Below are positions 5,462-5,785 of a stretch of 5,785 bases of DNA, piece by piece. This DNA is from Chloroflexota bacterium (GTDB lineage: Bacteria > Chloroflexota > Dehalococcoidia > GIF9 > UBA5629). Made by a program: the position numbers and the translations under genes. The stretch is taken from positions 1-5,785 of the forward strand of contig VGOF01000100.1 in NCBI GenBank assembly GCA_016875975.1, in the 5' to 3' direction. Positions within the stretch are counted from its first letter, which is position 1. Every line of letters begins with the position of its first letter. A model generated the notes under the pieces. The model saw only the letters and a list, made by a program, of their open reading frames with translations. It was not told the origin of the DNA and ran no database searches.

Positions 5462-5468
5462 TCACCTC
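5462..5468 (-). promoter_or_regulatory. ribBA ribosome-binding site overlapping the ribE stop
   Basis: GAGGTGA on the minus strand (5468-5462) contains both the GAGGTG Shine-Dalgarno of ribBA, seven bases before its ATG, and the TGA stop of ribE. A ribosome finishing ribE would sit on the ribBA initiation site, so coupled translation is likely. Confidence 0.6.
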
Positions 5469-5785
5469 GCTTTCAGAAAACCATGCTCTCCAAGAAATTC
5501 CAGAGTAACGCCACCCCCAGCCATCTGGTTTAGTTTCTCCACATACTTGGCCATAACATCCACCTCCACATTTACCGTATCCCCCGTTTTCTTCACACCC
5601 AGGGTTGTATGCTCCCGCGTGTAAGCTACCAGAGAAACCAAAAGGGAAATGGTATCACATTCAATTACGGTCAAGCTGCAACCATCAATTGCCACAAATC
5701 CCTTACTCACAACGTATCGCATCAAATCGGAGGAAACTGATATCTTAGCAATCACCGCTGTCTCCTCCGGAGTCAACGACGTTAC
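5462..5785 (-). CDS. ribE: Riboflavin synthase alpha chain, C-terminal half (N-terminus beyond window)
   Basis: Riboflavin synthase dismutates two lumazine molecules to riboflavin and the pyrimidine precursor. The visible 107 residues are the second lumazine-binding beta-barrel and the C-terminal helix; the full protein is usually about 200-215 residues with two such barrels. The frame is open to the right edge, so an internal TTG at 5776 is not the real start. Motifs, numbered from the edge, are LMRYVVSKG (21-29), VAIDGCSLTV (31-40), YTREHTTLG (55-63) and VNVEVDVMAKYVEKL (71-85), followed by a tail TLEFLGEHGFL (94-104) of the kind I recall from other bacterial homologues. It is the first visible gene of the operon ribE-ribBA-ribH; ribD is likely to lie upstream, outside the window. 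Confidence 0.95.
   Translation of the reverse strand, partial: VTSLTPEETAVIAKISVSSDLMRYVVSKGFVAIDGCSLTVIECDTISLLVSLVAYTREHTTLGVKKTGDTVNVEVDVMAKYVEKLNQMAGGGVTLEFLGEHGFLKAR

Noticed and set aside
5774..5776. TTG as the start of ribE
   Set aside because: The frame stays open to the edge and only the second of the two expected lumazine-binding barrels is visible, so the real start is outside the window.
1..5785. CRISPR array, insertion sequence or FMN riboswitch
   Set aside because: No regularly spaced direct repeats, no transposase motifs or terminal inverted repeats, and no recognisable FMN-element sequence. The region upstream of the rib operon, where a riboswitch would sit, is beyond the right edge.

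Overview
The window looks like a bacterial chromosome segment of mixed, moderate G+C. Most of it is ordinary housekeeping sequence, with one probable accessory gene at the left edge. Promoters fit the sigma-70 consensus and ribosome-binding sites are strong (GGAGG type). The combination of a type I-alpha glutamine synthetase, a stand-alone EF-Tu domain II-like protein and a ribE-ribBA-ribH riboflavin cluster resembles Chloroflexota of the Dehalococcoidia type. That is recognition from memory, not a tested placement, and I hold it with low to moderate confidence.

Layout, left to right. Positions 1-770 (minus) hold the first 256 codons of a DUF262 (GmrSD N-terminal-like) protein cut by the window edge, with its own promoter at 818-845. 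Positions 771-1177 hold no supportable gene apart from that promoter. A tRNA-Val(GAC) lies at 1178-1253 (minus) with an encoded CCA; its 3' end faces the DUF262 gene, which is the usual geometry of a tRNA-associated integration site. A compact divergent promoter region (1265-1335) serves the tRNA leftward and glnA (1397-2734, plus) rightward. Converging on glnA is a two-gene minus-strand unit: a 107-residue helical protein (3024-3347), then a 69-residue coiled-coil/CxxC protein with a TTG start (2751-2960), both of unknown function. A second divergent promoter region (3387-3456) separates this unit from a plus-strand 84-residue EF-Tu domain II-like protein (3483-3737). The right third is a leftward riboflavin operon: the C-terminal half of ribE (5462-5785, cut by the edge), ribBA (4238-5455) and ribH (3744-4214).

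Function. RibBA makes both riboflavin precursors: the 3,4-dihydroxy-2-butanone-4-phosphate arm from ribulose-5-phosphate and the pyrimidine arm from GTP. RibH condenses them to lumazine, and RibE dismutates lumazine to riboflavin. RibD and any FMN riboswitch would lie beyond the right edge. GlnA assimilates ammonium. Convergent neighbours are packed tightly (16 bp between glnA and the CxxC gene, 6 bp between the EF-Tu-like gene and ribH), with no classical terminator visible between them.

I did not find a clearly new multi-gene system. The points most worth a second look are: a 24-bp motif with dyad symmetry (TCAAG-N10-CTTGA) shared by the two divergent promoter regions, with identical 12-bp spacing between opposing -35 boxes and a weaker copy at the DUF262 promoter; the tRNA-adjacent DUF262 gene as the possible edge of an island; and the uncharacterised 107-aa/69-aa gene pair.
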